64,000 nt of DNA from Chelonoidis abingdonii (GCF_003597395.2 NC_133774.1:38427633-38491632); one strand, 5' to 3'. Shown: positions 35,651-47,880, counted from the stretch's first letter. Program-made: numbers and translations. The notes: a model not told the origin generated them from the letters alone.

Positions 35651-37139
35651 TGTGAATACTGACACTTTGCCCAGGAGACTAGCTATCAGACACCTCTTTT
35701 GAAGTAGAGAAATCTCTATGATACATAGGTGTTGTGTTTATACAGTGTTTTGAAGATACTGTACTAGAGCTAAGTGTTAATAAGTAATTGCTTTATTATT
35801 TATCAGAGGAAAATGAAGTCAGCCAAACACTTATGATCTAAGTCGTCTGGTCATATTAAATATGTAGAACAGAAAATTGAATCTAAACTGAGTTCCCTGC
35901 ATCATATGAGTTCCTGTTTCCTGTGTTCAGTCAAACAACTCCCACTGGTTCAAATGACCTTCCTTATGTTAATGTAATTTATAGACTGGCTTCTGAGAGT
36001 TCTGCAGAGGTTGGGACTGTTGTAAAATTCTGCAGTTATATTCATTACCAGAGCACCACTCTATATTGCTCGTGATAATTTGTGTAAAAAGACTGAATCA
36101 CAGTAACAATATTATTAGCTATTTGCAGTAGTGCCCACTATGTTCTAGGTTCTTTCCAAACATTTAAACAATCCCTGCTCTCAGAAGTGTGCAGGCTGTG
36201 GTCAAGGTAGAGGGAATGGCAATAACACTGCATACAAAGTATATACACATCAACAAGGTTCACTATAGGCAGTATAGCAGAAGTGGATTGTTCAGGTGGA
36301 CTTGTGAACATGGCGTGACCTTGCCGGTGTGCTCTTACCATGCATAGAGGACTGCATGGAAGAAGGCATGGAGCTGATTATGTGAGTGAGATAGGTAGCT
36401 TTGGTGGAGCAAAGGAGATGGGAGGCAACACAAATTCTCACCCTGATGCGTCCCTGGTTGGTGGTGGGGATGGATCAGAACTGTGCTGGTGGGTGACCTC
36501 AGCCTGCCTCTTGTGTCAAGGTGACACTTGGTGTAAGGAAGCAGCTGTCTTCCCAGTGCAGTCCCAGCTGCAGCAGAGCTACAGTGCCATGCTAATAGAG
36601 TCTAGAGGATTCTGACTGGCAAAGTGCCAGTTTATCTTAAGAATCTACTTGTATGTTCATCATGAGTGTGGGGTGGCAGCCATCTCGGCCCATGCACTGG
36701 GGATTGAAGTGAGGACTTCCAGAGCTAAAAGCATGAACTGTTACAGCTTGAGCTAAAGCTCTTCAGCTAGGTTTCTAGAACACTCATCTCCTCTAAAGAT
36801 GTGCACGGAAGGGGACCTGTAGCACATACTCACCAGTGGGTTACTAGCATGCCATCTGAAACCTGATAGTTTTACTAAATGGGTTGTCAAATTTTCAACA
36901 CCTTTAATAGAGAGGGTCTCTTGGATTTTCATCATCTGATAATTGAAACACATGACAGGCCTGATTCCTGTCCTCACTCAGGAAAAATGCTGTGATGATT
37001 TGGGGGATCTTTCTATGTACAATTTATGAATTCTGGTTGAATATATGAACCTCATGTATAACCCCAACCCTCAGTGTAAACCCTCAATGCAACTGAGATG
37101 AAGACTGAGTTTGAAAGAAAAGAGAAGGATGGTCTTGTT
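35651..37139. other. Mostly unassigned; SINE scrap at about 36125-36195
   Basis: 'GTAGTGCCCACTATGTTCTA...AATCCCTGCTCTCAGAAG' matches the pattern of the 2857 fragment. Nothing else recognised. Confidence 0.4.
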
Positions 37140-37305
37140 TAAATACAGACCTTGGATTCGGAAAATCTGAGTTTTATTCCCTTCTGTGCCACTATGTATG
37201 AGCAAATCACTTAATTTCTGTCTCTTGGTTATTACATCTGTTAAAAGGGAATAACAACACTTGACTATTTAACAGGGCTGTTGTGAGGCTTGGTTCATTA
37301 ATAAG
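37140..37305 (+). repeat. MIR-type SINE, forward
   Basis: ACAGACCTTGGATTCGGAAA, GAGTTTTATTCCCTTCTGTG, GAGCAAATCACTTAATTTCT, CATCTGTTAAAAGGGAATAA and CAGGGCTGTTGTGAGGCTTG follow the MIR core-to-tail order. Confidence 0.8.
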
Positions 37306-37307
37306 CC

Positions 37308-37680
37308 TCTGATTTAGTCATGGGTATTTTTTTAGTAAAAGTCACGGACAGGTCACGGGCAATAAGCAAAAAGTCATGAACAGTGACCTGCCCCTGACTT
37401 TTACTAAAAATACCCCTAACTAAATCTTAGGTGCTGGGTCGGGGGGGGAGGGGTGGCTCAGAGCCTCGCCACTGCTGCTGCTGCTCCTCCAGGCGGGGGC
37501 GGCCTGGGGCAGCTCCTGGGACCAGTTGCCTGGGGCTGCCGAAGCAGCAGACGGTGCATCTCGCCCCAGCTGCTCAGGCGGCCATGGGGTCAGTTGCACC
37601 AACCACTGCAGCTGCAGAAGTTACAGAGGTCCCGGAAAGTCACAGAATCCGTGACTTTCATGACCTCCATGAAAGACTCA
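37308..37680. mobile_element. GC-rich MITE with a 45 bp-armed terminal hairpin
   Basis: The left part is a long imperfect hairpin: arm 37312-37356 (ATTTAGTCATGGGTATTTTT ... GGTCAC) pairs with 37383-37425 (GTGACCTGCCCCTGACTTTT ... CTAAAT). The right part ends with repeated AAAGTCAC/GTGACTTTC words (37635-37665). The centre is CTG/GC-rich and creates spurious frames on both strands. I recognise it as a turtle-type repeat; class unknown, hAT-like by style. It abuts the SINE on its left. Confidence 0.7.
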
Positions 37681-39179
37681 CAGTTGTCTTATTCATTAAT
37701 GATGACAAAGTGCTTTAAGAGTCTCTCAGAAGGAGGAGAAAGAGAGAGATTCCCATTGACTTTCCTGGGCCTTGTATCATGCCTACGTTGGAAAGGATTG
37801 TATCGTTACTAATTGTTTTAGTATTCAACACTGAGACGGTAAGGAAGAGAGACTTCCGTGCTGATGTCTTTTGTCAAAGAGTAAGGCTCACATTCCTATG
37901 CACCCCAAAATTCCAGTTCCCTTTGTTAGAATGAGGAAAAGAAATGTAGTATATGCTAAAACAACAGCACTGAACTAAGAAGTCATGTACCTTTTACAGA
38001 CTTAAGTGATATTCTCTATTGCAGTGAATTTCACCCTTTGTGGCTGGTTGGATTTCCCCCTGCATTATTCTTCTACATTTTATCTTCTTTGTGACATTTC
38101 TTATTTGGAATTTTAAAATTCCAAATCTTATGAATTGTACATTGAGAGGTGTTCATGGGCCACCATTGAGAGTTATAATACCATTTTCCATGATCAGTCA
38201 GGACGCTGTATTCTATCTACCAGATCTGAGAAATTCTCCCACCCTTTTTTTTTCTTCTTGGTTTCATTTTAATGTTCAGATATAAAAATGAGGGTGCCAG
38301 TTTTTTTGTGTTTGAGCCTATTCAAAATATATATATTAGTGGGAGAGATGACAGTGTAGCCTCAGAATCAATCATTCTTGAGAAGAATTATTATTATCTA
38401 GCTTATTAGTCGAATGGACATCTCATTTCGCAGCAAAAGACTTCTTCATTTACAGCATATTATAAAAATAATAGGTAACTATGAAGTTCCAGTTCTTCTA
38501 TTTTAGATAAGCATATGCTAAGTCTTAATAAAAGAAAAGTTAGAATCCACAATCATTCTGAGGTTAGTGATTTTGCTCAAAGTTAAATTAAATTCTGCTA
38601 GGAGATGGGAGCTAGTGTATGGATGTTTGGAAAGACCAAATTGAGTATAGTATACATGGCATTATTTGTGAAATAAATTCATAATTAATTATTGATTGAC
38701 TCTTGTATTCACCTGTATTTTTATGCCGTTTAATTCTGTGATCTTCCCAAATTCAAGCCACTTAAGCCTCTAGTCCAGTGTGTTAACAGTAATTTTGCTT
38801 GTGTAATCTTTCCGTAAATCCTTAAATTGTCATGGCTTCAGGCATTGATATTTGAAAAAAGCCAAACACTCATTTAAAAGCTGCTATGAACTCTTTTGGA
38901 AAGAGTACTAAAGCTAAGATGAGAAAAACACAGAAATACGTATATGTTATGATCTGTAGGACAAACAAAACAGCTGTTCTCATCTTGTGAATGCAGGCAA
39001 TATGGTGGGGCGGATACCAGCAACAATAAAACGTTGAGGGCTTTTTTTTGGTAGTTTAATGTCTGGATCTCATTGTTTGCATAAGCCTAGATTTCATGGG
39101 ACAAAATGTTCACTTTTATTTACACTTGTGGTGTTACAGATGTAATTTAGAGCAGAATTTGGCTCCATGCATTTTATTT
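37681..39179. other. Intronic sequence without recognised features
   Basis: AT-rich; nothing assigned. Confidence 0.4.
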
Positions 39180-39400
39180 ATAAAGTAGCACTAGTCATAA
39201 TTTGTTTAGTACCAACATGATACTGATCACCATACAATACCCAACTGTATAGACAGTCCCTGTTCTGAAGAGCTTGCAATCTACCTGCAAAATTTTCAAA
39301 TCTAGGTGCCTAAGGTTGGGCTTCTAAATTTGTGTATATGCACCTAAATAGAAGGGAATTGATTTTTTTTTCTCTCAAACTCAGAGAACCTGTAACTACC
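39180..39400. repeat. MIR-like SINE scrap followed by 'aggtgcctaa' dispersed repeat
   Basis: AGACAGTCCCTGTTCTGAAG, then AGCTTGCAATCTACC, is the SINE piece (minus orientation). ATTTTCAAATCTAGGTGCCT, then AAGGTTGGGCTTCTAAA and GCACCTAAAT, belongs to another old reptile repeat, also seen at 46060. Confidence 0.5.
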
Positions 39401-41350
39401 TCCTGAAGTTAATGAAAGCTTCAAATGCTCCATATCAAATAAATATTAGTGTAACAAAGCAGCCCAGTAACATCACTTCAGTAAATGTTGCATGTGAATT
39501 TACATTACAAACCATATTTTTCATTAGCCTAGAATTTCACCATAAAAGTTGTTTAGGACAAAGGAAGAAATTGACATGACAATCAAATGTCCCACATTTA
39601 AAACTCATTTATCCTCTCAGATCAGTATTAAAAATCTGAAAATTAGGATAAATTTCAATGTTGAAGGGACTGAACACAGTCTCCAGGCTTAACTTTTGGA
39701 TTGCTAGTATTTTGGCATCCTCCAAAACATATGTATCCCCAGATCCAGCATTACCTTCACATTGGTGATGACAGGTTTCTGCAAAAAGACATTGTTTGAT
39801 TAAAGTCAGGTGGATTTCACAAATATGTGGTCTGTACTTATGCTGCTGTTTTAAGCAAGCATCTCTGGAGTCTATATGGAGATGTCAATAAATAATTCTG
39901 GCAAATTCTTCTTCTTTCTTCTCTCTAGAGCAGTCAGTAGGTGAATGAGGTTATATGTGTAGTGACTAAAATTCACTATCAGAATTTCACTTTTTTTCTG
40001 GTATCTCTGGAAAGCATGTTAGATAAAGGCTCCTTTCTTTGGCTAAATCCTAGTTATGATCTTCTGTTCAAGATTTCCCTTTGGCTGTCAGTCTTTCATA
40101 CGCAGTAACATTTTGTGAGCTGTGGGATGATGATTCAATTATGTTTACCGAACAAAAGAAGATGTCCCACATCTTAATCAAATCATGATAGAAATGGTCC
40201 TGAATTTTTATCTAGGCTCAAAGAACACATGACTGAGTGTCAGATAATGCAATTACTAGTTAATATGCTGGTCTCTATTATGTCCAGTGAAAAAACAAGT
40301 AGGAATCCTATTCAGTGCCTAGAAACTAAAGTCATGCAGGGGAAATAATACACATCTCTATAATAGCACTTCTGAACCATGTTAAAGTATGGAAATGCAC
40401 AGGTAGGGCACTCAAACAACCTTAACTCCACTCTGTAGTTTCCCCCATGTCCCCATATTTTCCCCCCTCAGATTCACTAATGTGCCCTTAAACTTTAGTT
40501 GAATCTTATCTGGAACCACTGATGGTGCATATTTTCTATGCCTTAACATGGTTGGATTTCTTTTTAACTCTGAATGTCCTGGATTTATAATGCTTGGTTT
40601 GGCGATATTTATGACATCCCTATAATTTATTTTACTCTTTCATTTCTGATACATACTCTCAGGCTAGACTTCATTTTAATGGATTTTTTTATCTCGTTTA
40701 TATTTCATCAGCAATTGTGTGTATATGTCTATAAAATAAAAATGGTAGTATGTATGAACTTGTAGTATGTCTGAATTTTGTTCCTCACCTTCTCTGAAGA
40801 GATCAACCAATACTCTGAGATTATGTGCAGGGATCTTCAAAATGATAAGAGTATGTCTTTTTTTCTTTGGCCTAATGAGATAGGTAGATGAACATTCACA
40901 GAATAAAATGCTTTCAAGAAGAAAAGGAACATAACATGATCTATTACTGTAAACAGAACACTAGTAATATGAGGGATGTGGTCTTTATATAAAATCACAT
41001 ATCAGAGGGTTTTATTTTTGTTTGTTTTTTACTGTTACTCAAAACTAATATATATTGAAGTTATAAAGCTGGGGACAAGGAGAGGAGTTTCCAAAGGCAG
41101 TATTAGCAATGGAACATGGAGGCCTGCAGGACTCTATATTTAGCTTTAATGAAGCTAAATTTTCAGGTTTAGAAAAGAAACTTTACAGCAATATAAAAGT
41201 AAGCATGTTTCTCTAAACCAAAAAATGAGCTCACTGTTGTTCTGGTTATCAGTTTGTTTTGGACACTTATATGACAATGATTTGTAATCCTGTTAAAACT
41301 TCTACATAAATAGTTATAAAAAAAATCAGCTGAAGTATTAACATAAAACA
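39401..41350. other. Intronic sequence without recognised features
   Basis: Very AT-rich, repeat-poor by eye. Confidence 0.4.
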
Positions 41351-41358
41351 CCTGTTAC

Positions 41359-41716
41359 CAGGACCGGCGCTAGGGTTTCTGGCGCCCTAGGCGCCGGGAC
41401 ATTTCGCCGCCCCGCGTGCGGGTCTCACGGCTCCCTGACCCCGGGGGTGGGGGGCGCCCTGGGCTGCCGGGTCGTGGCAGCAGCTCCCTGACCCGGGGGA
41501 CACCTTGGGCTGCCAGGCTGCGGCGGCGGCGCACTGACCCGGGGGACACCTTGGGCTGCCGACTGCAGGCAGCTGCTGCCACCAGCAGCTCAGCCCCTCA
41601 AGCAGCAGCGGCTGCAACCATTTAAAAAAATTTGGGGGGGCGCCACTTTTTGGGCCCCCCAAATCTTGGTGCCCTAGGCAACCGCCTAGTTGGCCTAAAT
41701 TGTTGCACCAGCCCTG
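41359..41716. mobile_element. hAT-like MITE, 358 bp, CpG-rich, perfect 8 bp target duplication
   Basis: CCTGTTAC flanks it at 41351-41358 and 41717-41724. Ends CAGGACCGGCGC and (inverted) CAGGGCTGGTGC match at 9 of 12; GGCGCCCTAGGCGCC and GGTGCCCTAGGCAACC sit just inside. The interior has three imperfect copies of CTGACCC(C)GGGGG...TTGGGCTGCC (41436-41563). The CpG density makes it look like a CpG island, but it is transposon sequence; the open frames are compositional. Confidence 0.92.
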
Positions 41717-41926
41717 CCTGTTACATACATTGTAACATAAAACAACTGTTACAATTAGGGTTAAATTAAAGTACTATAATGTCCTAGGCATAGCACCCCT
41801 ATACAACCTCCTCTTGCCATAGACCTGCCTCCTGACTCTTAATGGGGTGGCCTCAGCTTCCAAAGTTCAGATTTCTGGGCAGTTCATACTTTTTTTAGAG
41901 CTATTGTTTCGTGGTTCCTGCAAACT

Positions 41927-42187
41927 AAAGCCTTGTCTATACAAAAACTTGCATTCGATTAATTAAACCGATTTACTTAAACCATACAAACCTCTGTGTA
42001 GACACTGTTATTTCAATTTAAGCATAACTTATTCCACTTCAGTTTAAATCTGTTCCTAATTCGTTTAAAATAAACTGAAATAATGGTTTAAACTGTAAAA
42101 GAGAACTGCACAGCCTCTTACACCAACTAAATCTGTTTAAAGCAACACCTTTGGTTAAACCAGTGCAACTCCATGTAGACAAGCCCT
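41927..42187. mobile_element. AT-rich MITE with 'cttgtctayac' termini
   Basis: AAAGCCTTGTCTATACAAAA at the left and CATGTAGACAAGCCCT at the right are inverted copies. AAACCGATTTACTTAAACC and GTTTAAAC-type words recur inside. Confidence 0.75.
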
Positions 42188-42189
42188 CA

Positions 42190-43924
42190 GACAGGCATTA
42201 TTTACACTCAATTAATGTTTTTAAGCTTTTCTTTGTTACATAAGGGCTAGAAACTATTTTACAAACAAACAAATAAAAAACAGAAGCTGAGATTCACATC
42301 TCATCCAGGAGCTGGGCCCCTTGGTGTGGACCTATAGTGCCTAATGCTTTTATCCAGCTTTGATTATAGTCATGCTTCTGTTGGAGCTCACAGTTGGTCA
42401 TTTTTCTACTTCCATTAGATTATAGTTTGCCACATCATAAAGTAATGGGAAAGTCTGATTACTTGAAAATACCTGTAGTTGCAAAATCACAGCTAATGGA
42501 TAACAGTAATTATTGTGACAGATGCAGTCTTACATCTTAATCCTGGCTTCAAAAATTGTAAACAATCAAGCTGCAACCAATAAATATAATTGAAATACTC
42601 CCTCATTTGTTCAAAACTTGTAAAAAAACATCTGGTAATCTTTGGTTAATGTATAAAATATGCAAGGTTAGATTGTTCTTGGCAGCAAAAAGTGCTTAAA
42701 GTCAGGCCTTCCCACTTACCATAATTTGTCAGAAGTCTTTTATGTAGCACTTCTTTGCTACCCAAGCAGTGTGATCTTTTATGAATGTCATGATTAAGGA
42801 CAGTCAGAATTCTAAATATTATTTTGATTAACATTTGTGCTTTTGGATCCTTGTAAAGGGTTGGGTTATTTCTTAATTATAGGTTCTTGTACTCAGTTAT
42901 CTGTTAAAATATATTTTGGTATAATGGGAAAACAGGCCTGGATATAACACAATTATCAGAGCTACAGAGCCATGAAATCCTCTTTCTCTAATTGTCTTCT
43001 GCTTGATGTTTCCGTGCGATTTGTATCCCATAATCTACTGGTCCACCTGCTGATTTAGTCTGATAAGAAACACAATAATACTGTAAAATTAAGGTCTTTG
43101 GTAAGAGGAAACTAGGACTGAGAGATGTTCCAGCTTACTTCTGAAAGGCCTTTTGTAGTTAGATGGGGGCAGGGGGGGAAATCTTCAAAATTAAGTAAAA
43201 TCACATCTTTTTAGTGTTGAGCCAGCAGGGAAGTAGTGCTGTGCCCTATAGTTCAGCAGAGCTAAATTGAAAGAGGTATTGAATCTTTTGGTTTCAGGCC
43301 CTCCAATGCACAGGCACATTTGTGGAAGGAAAATATTTGCACCTTGAGCATGTCCTCAGGTGAGGGAGCTAGCAGTGGTTGGGTGAAAATGACTATTACT
43401 TATTGGATAATAGTCCACAGAGCAGCATTGATAGCAAGAGGATAGGAAGTACAGCCATCCTCCCAACTGGAGAATGTTCAAACCCAATTTCATGTTGGAG
43501 TTGGGGTGGGTTAGCATTGCATATATAATCACCTCCACCGAATTCCACTGTAGTTTTCTAATTTTCTAATCCATACTGGTGCATGTTTTCTTGCGTCTAA
43601 AGCTGATTCAATAGTAAAAAGGAAAAACAAAATCATAAATATGTTAGGGCATAAAAGCAATGAGTTTATTTTGATATGATTCCTGGGATCATATTCATGA
43701 GTAGTTGGAAAACTGTTGGTCATTCATGAAAACATACAATTAAAATATGTCAGCATTTATACATTTTAGGATATTAGCAGTTTAAATGCTCACCTTTGTG
43801 CTCCTGTAGCTCAAAGTCATTTGTCATCTAAACTGTTATCTTCACTTATCTCTCTCATTGCCTCAGCCTACCTGGGCAGTTTTCCTATAGGTATGAGAAG
43901 GATTTTATTTGTTTGTTCATTTAG
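42190..43924. other. Intronic sequence without recognised features
   Basis: AT-rich; no repeat termini or exon recognised. Confidence 0.4.
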
Positions 43925-44060
43925 AGCTCGATCCTGCAAAGCACTGAGCACTTTGACCTTGATCCAGGAAAGAATTTCAGCACAAACCAGTGTTTTAAGT
44001 TAAACATGTTTAAGTGCACAAGCTGAGCACTTTGCATGATCGTGCCCGTATATACTGATT
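43925..44060. repeat. Ancient dispersed repeat, copy of the 1312 family
   Basis: AGCTCGATCCTGCAAAGCAC, AAGTTAAACATGTTTAAGTG and GAGCACTTTGCATGATCGTG in the family order. Confidence 0.55.
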
Positions 44061-44135
44061 TTTGTCAATGCCTTGTGACATGCTGCTGCAATGGATGTTT
44101 TTGCAGTTTTAACATATATTAGTGTCATGAAGATA

Positions 44136-45384
44136 CTGCTGCTGGGGAATTCTGCACTACTCTTTACACACACAATTCATGTGCCGCACAGATTTTTTTT
44201 CCCCACAGAAAATACATTTTGCCAAAAAGGTGCTTCAGTTATGCCTTTTGCCCACCAGGGGTCACTGTGATGCCAGTACAGAGCAACCTCTCCTGGGTGG
44301 GAGCAGCCCCAACTACGGACAGGGAAAAGAAAAAGGTTGCCTTCCTCATAGCACCCTGCCTATGGGGCCAGGTCTGGAGGAATTGGATAGGGGGAAGGGA
44401 CAGCATGGGGCACGTGAAGCTGCTAGGGTCACAGACTGAGGTTCAGAAGGGCTAGTCGAGGGACAGACAGGGCAGGGACTGAATGGGAGTGGGGTGCAGG
44501 GACACATGGGAACAGGGGGATGGGGAGGGAGTGCAGGGCCAAAGAGCAGAAGAGAGTGACTGAATGGGGTGCAGGGATCCATGGGGACAGAGGGTGAGGG
44601 TACAGGGCAACATGGGGGGAGGTGTGTGGCTAAGTGAGGGTGCAGGGACACATGGGAACAAGGGGAGGAAGTGGCTGAATGGGCATGAAGGGCCACATGG
44701 GGATGGGGGAGGGAATGCAGGGAAACTTGGGGATGGGGGTATGTGGGGGCTGAGTGAGGGTGCAGGGACACATGAGAACAGGGGGAGGAAGTAGCTGACT
44801 GGGCATGCAGGGCCACAAGGGGACAGGAGGGAGGGAGTGCAAGGACACTTGGGGATGGGGGGATGGGGAGGCTGAGTGGGGGTGCAGGAACATATGGGGA
44901 CAGGGCAGATGTGCCTGATTGAATGAAAGAGGCTAGATGTTAGCCAGGGTCTGCACAGGGGGGGCTTTCTTACAATTCCTCCTTGCCCCAAAATAAAACT
45001 GTTCCATACTTCTCCAATCTGCACCCAACAGCCCTCCAAGTTCACACCCAAGCTCTTTCCCAGCAATGGCTTCCCTCTCCCTCAGCTCCTTTGTTACCTA
45101 TGACTCTCCCAAGCCTTTGCACGGTTTCTAGAGGATGCAGTAAACATGTTTCTGTATTATAGTTTAAATGAATTATTATTCAGAGTTCTGTATTAATATG
45201 CCTAGTATTAATTTGCTGAATTTTTTTGTTGTCTATATTATGGACATTTTGTATTTTGAAATAAATTACCAAAACAATAGAAATAGTCATGTTATTTTGT
45301 TATTTTGACAAATAAAATATGCAGAATTTTAAAATATTGTTCACATAAATTTAAGTTTTTGGCACAGAATTCCCACAGGAGTAG
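44136..45384. mobile_element. Non-autonomous DNA transposon, 1.25 kb, containing a minisatellite
   Basis: Left end CTGCTGCTGGGGAATTCTGC and the inverted right end CTACTCCTGTGGGAATTCTG pair over about 20 bp. The right third is AT-rich (AATATGCAGAATTTTAAAAT near the end), as in the turtle family I recall. The target duplication is not clear (GATAC-like words at both sides). Long minus-strand frames (156 and 204 codons, rich in P, H, S) are by-products of the G-rich repeat inside. Confidence 0.75.
44465..44915. repeat. G-rich minisatellite, higher-order unit about 120 bp
   Basis: Units start CT(G/A)AGTG(A/G)GGGTGCAGG at 44630, 44750 and 44872, spaced 120 and 122 bp. Each contains a short half-unit (GGGACACATG(G/A)GAACA) and a long half-unit (GGGCAT...GGGCCACA ... 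CTTGGGGATGGGGG). Less regular copies extend left to about 44465. Confidence 0.85.
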
Positions 45385-46059
45385 TGATACCATCTAGAAG
45401 TTTATATAGTCAACCTTGCAGTGAAGGACCTCAAACCAAGCTCTCTAATGTGGAGAACTCTTGTCTGATGTTTAAGAAATGGCCAGGCCATGTTATATTT
45501 GGGAATTTACAAATGTCAAGATATGCTGCTGCAGTCTTAAAGGCTTCACCACTAGTCATAGCAGCCTGATGCATCTCACAAGACAGATGCTGTATAAAAA
45601 AATGCATATGCCCTCTTGGAGGATGAGCATCATTCTTCCTTTAGCAAAGATCTTAGATCCTCATAATGCTTCAGTTCTGTGGAAAACTTTCAAATTAAAG
45701 GACCTGCTTTCTTAAGCTGTAGTCAAAAGCAGACCAGTACTTTCCCAAGAAACAATATTCTCATCCTCTCTTTGAAAAAGGACACCTGTTCAGATTTGAC
45801 TAGGTTCAGATTCTGAGCTACCTTCATCTTGGATTTTATATTATGATGAATGGCTTATATCTTATGGGTTAAACTTTCAGTTTAACACCTCCACTTTGTG
45901 CATGCACAAAAATTTGCACACATACATCATGCACCCACACTTTGTATATTCAAACACTTGTACAAACAAGTGTTTAGAATTTGCACATGAAGCCCATTGG
46001 GACAAAAATTTTGCAGGTTCCAGTTCTAATATATGCTTGCCTATATGCAAATTTATGCA
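45385..46059. other. Intronic sequence without recognised features
   Basis: Nothing assigned. Confidence 0.4.
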
Positions 46060-46262
46060 CAGAGGCCAAGATTTTCAGAAGTAAGTGCCCACCATTATGC
46101 AATTAAAGTCCTTTATGTAAGTGCCTAAATAAATTACTTTATTTTCAAAAGGGCAGAGCACCCAGCAGATCCCACTGAAGGTAATGGAATCTTTGTGAGC
46201 CCACTGCTTTGAAAAATCAGGCCCTAACTTTAGGCACCTATTTTGAAAATCTTGGCCAGAGG
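46060..46262. repeat. Dispersed reptile repeat, 'aggcacctaa...tgaaaatc' family
   Basis: CCAAGATTTTCAGAAGTAAG at the left is inverted at the right as TTTTGAAAATCTTGGCCAG. GTAAGTGCCTAAATAA and CTAACTTTAGGCACCTA also face each other. The whole is a long imperfect palindrome. Confidence 0.6.
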
Positions 46263-46589
46263 TGTGTGCCTCTAGTTCATGTGCACAGAGTCTTGGCTGA
46301 AAGTTTGGCTGCAAGGGTGTAATTAGGCACCGCACCTATAATTTCAATTGGGCTTTGCCATTTACATTAGCTGAAGATTCGACCCTACCTTTGGCATAGT
46401 TATACAGATGTGGGAGATAAAAATCAAAGCTTCTGTCTTCTTGGAGCTGTTGCCACTGCAGCTGCTTTTTGCAATCCATTGCCACCACGCTGCTGCTGTT
46501 GATGATGCTTTGAAGCTGACACTGTTCAGCAGTCTCAGCTCAGCTCTTACGGAGAGATCATTGATATCTGTAACCCTTCTGCCCCTCTG

Positions 46590-47880
46590 AGTTGGCAGCA
46601 ACAAGGGCCAGGTTCAGTATCCAGGGGTTCCGTTTCAATAACACAAGGCATAACCGGCTCAAGCCCCCACCCAGTGACCTGGGACACTTACATACCATAC
46701 CCTCCTGGGCGCCTCTAGGAGGCAATACTTCCCCTCTCGCAAGCACGGAGTCTGAGTGTAGCGAAATCTTTTTAATAAAGGAAGGAATCAATGCGGCATC
46801 CCATTGGAGAAACACCACAAACAGAGTTATAACACAAACCATAACCACCCCCCCAAGTACATTTGGCAATGTCCTTTTCCCCTTAGGGTCTTAAGTCCAA
46901 TCACTCCAAAGTCCAACAACCCAAAAGTCTCTGGTCAATGCCACCCCAGAATTCAAGAGTCTATCTGTAGAGGTCCCTCCCCCCAGCCTGGGTGAAAGGG
47001 GCACCTTACGTGGTCCAGGGCCAACTGCCCTGCCTCTCCGTGGGTTCTGCTTCCGCCTTCTCCACGAACTGCTCTGCCTTACCAGCCGCTCCACTCTGCT
47101 CCTCCGGCCGTCCTCACAAACTGCTCCGCTCCACCAGCTGCCTCGTGAGCTGCTCCAGTTGTCCCAGCAAACTGCTCGGCTCCGCTCGCTCTGTGGGCTG
47201 CTCCACACGCCCCACAGCTACTCCGCTCTGCCAGCCGCTCCACTCCACCAGCTGTCCTGTGGTCCGCTCCAGCCATCCCCATAAACTGCTCCACTCCGCC
47301 AGCTGCTCTGTTCCACAGTATAGCTTCAGGCTCCCCCACTAGTTAGCACAGTACTCAGTGCTCCCAGCTCAGTAATTTCAGCTCTTTTGTGATTTCAGCT
47401 CTTAGTGATCTCAGCACATAGTAGGGGAGACCAGTGCTAGTGCACCATTAGCCCAAAGTGAGTTCAGCTCAGCAACCTGTATCTAGAGTCTTAAGGGAAT
47501 AAAAAATCAACTCTGACATTCCACAGTGGAGAGAGGAGGGGGTGCAACTGGTGCTTCTAGCTCCACAAGGAGCCTGCACCACCAGGCACAAATACCTGTC
47601 CCCAACCTCTCTCTATTCACAGGGTTTTGGAACCCATGTCCCTTGTCTAGCAAGTACCACCCAACTGAGGTTGAGTCATTTCTGTCACAAAGCAGTCCCA
47701 CAGCTCGGCAGTCTGGGATGGGGCAGGCGTGCCTATGCAAATATTTGAGATTTCGCATTCCAGACATTCTTTCCACACTTTCCATACTTCACCACCAGAT
47801 GTCAGGGTCAAATATTTGAGATTTCGCATTCCAGACATTCTTTCCACACTTCCCATACTTCACCACCAGATGTCAGGGTA
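46590..47880. mobile_element. GC-rich LTR-like turtle repeat
   Basis: A unique-looking left part (GGCCAGGTTCAGTATCCAGG, then ATCTTTTTAATAAAGGAAGG) leads into a (C)TGCTCCGCTC-type degenerate array at 47040-47330. A right part ends in a 71 bp duplication. From memory I associate this with a multicopy turtle element, probably an LTR, orientation uncertain. AATAAA occurs at 46773-46778. No clear TG/CA limits or target duplication, so the ends are provisional. The 100-codon frames inside are not genes. Confidence 0.5.
47738..47879. repeat. 71 bp tandem duplication (two copies)
   Basis: CAAATATTTGAGATTTCGCA starts at 47738 and again at 47809. The two 71 bp copies differ at about one base (TTTCCATACTT against TTCCCATACTT). 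Confidence 0.95.

Noticed and set aside
37420..37812. Ala/Gly/Pro-rich ORFs of 60-119 codons
   Set aside because: Composition effect of the GC-rich centre of a MITE.
41370..41662. CpG island/promoter with Arg/Pro-rich ORFs
   Set aside because: Exactly bounded by an 8 bp target duplication, so it is a transposon insertion.
44346..45066. Long minus-strand frames (156 and 204 codons) rich in Pro, His, Ser, Cys
   Set aside because: They read the G-rich minisatellite inside a transposon; repeated SLHPH-like blocks follow the DNA repeat, not a protein family.
46992..47342. Ser/Cys-rich ORF resembling a keratin-associated protein
   Set aside because: It translates a degenerate CTGCTCCGCTC array in an LTR-like repeat; antisense frames are equally open.
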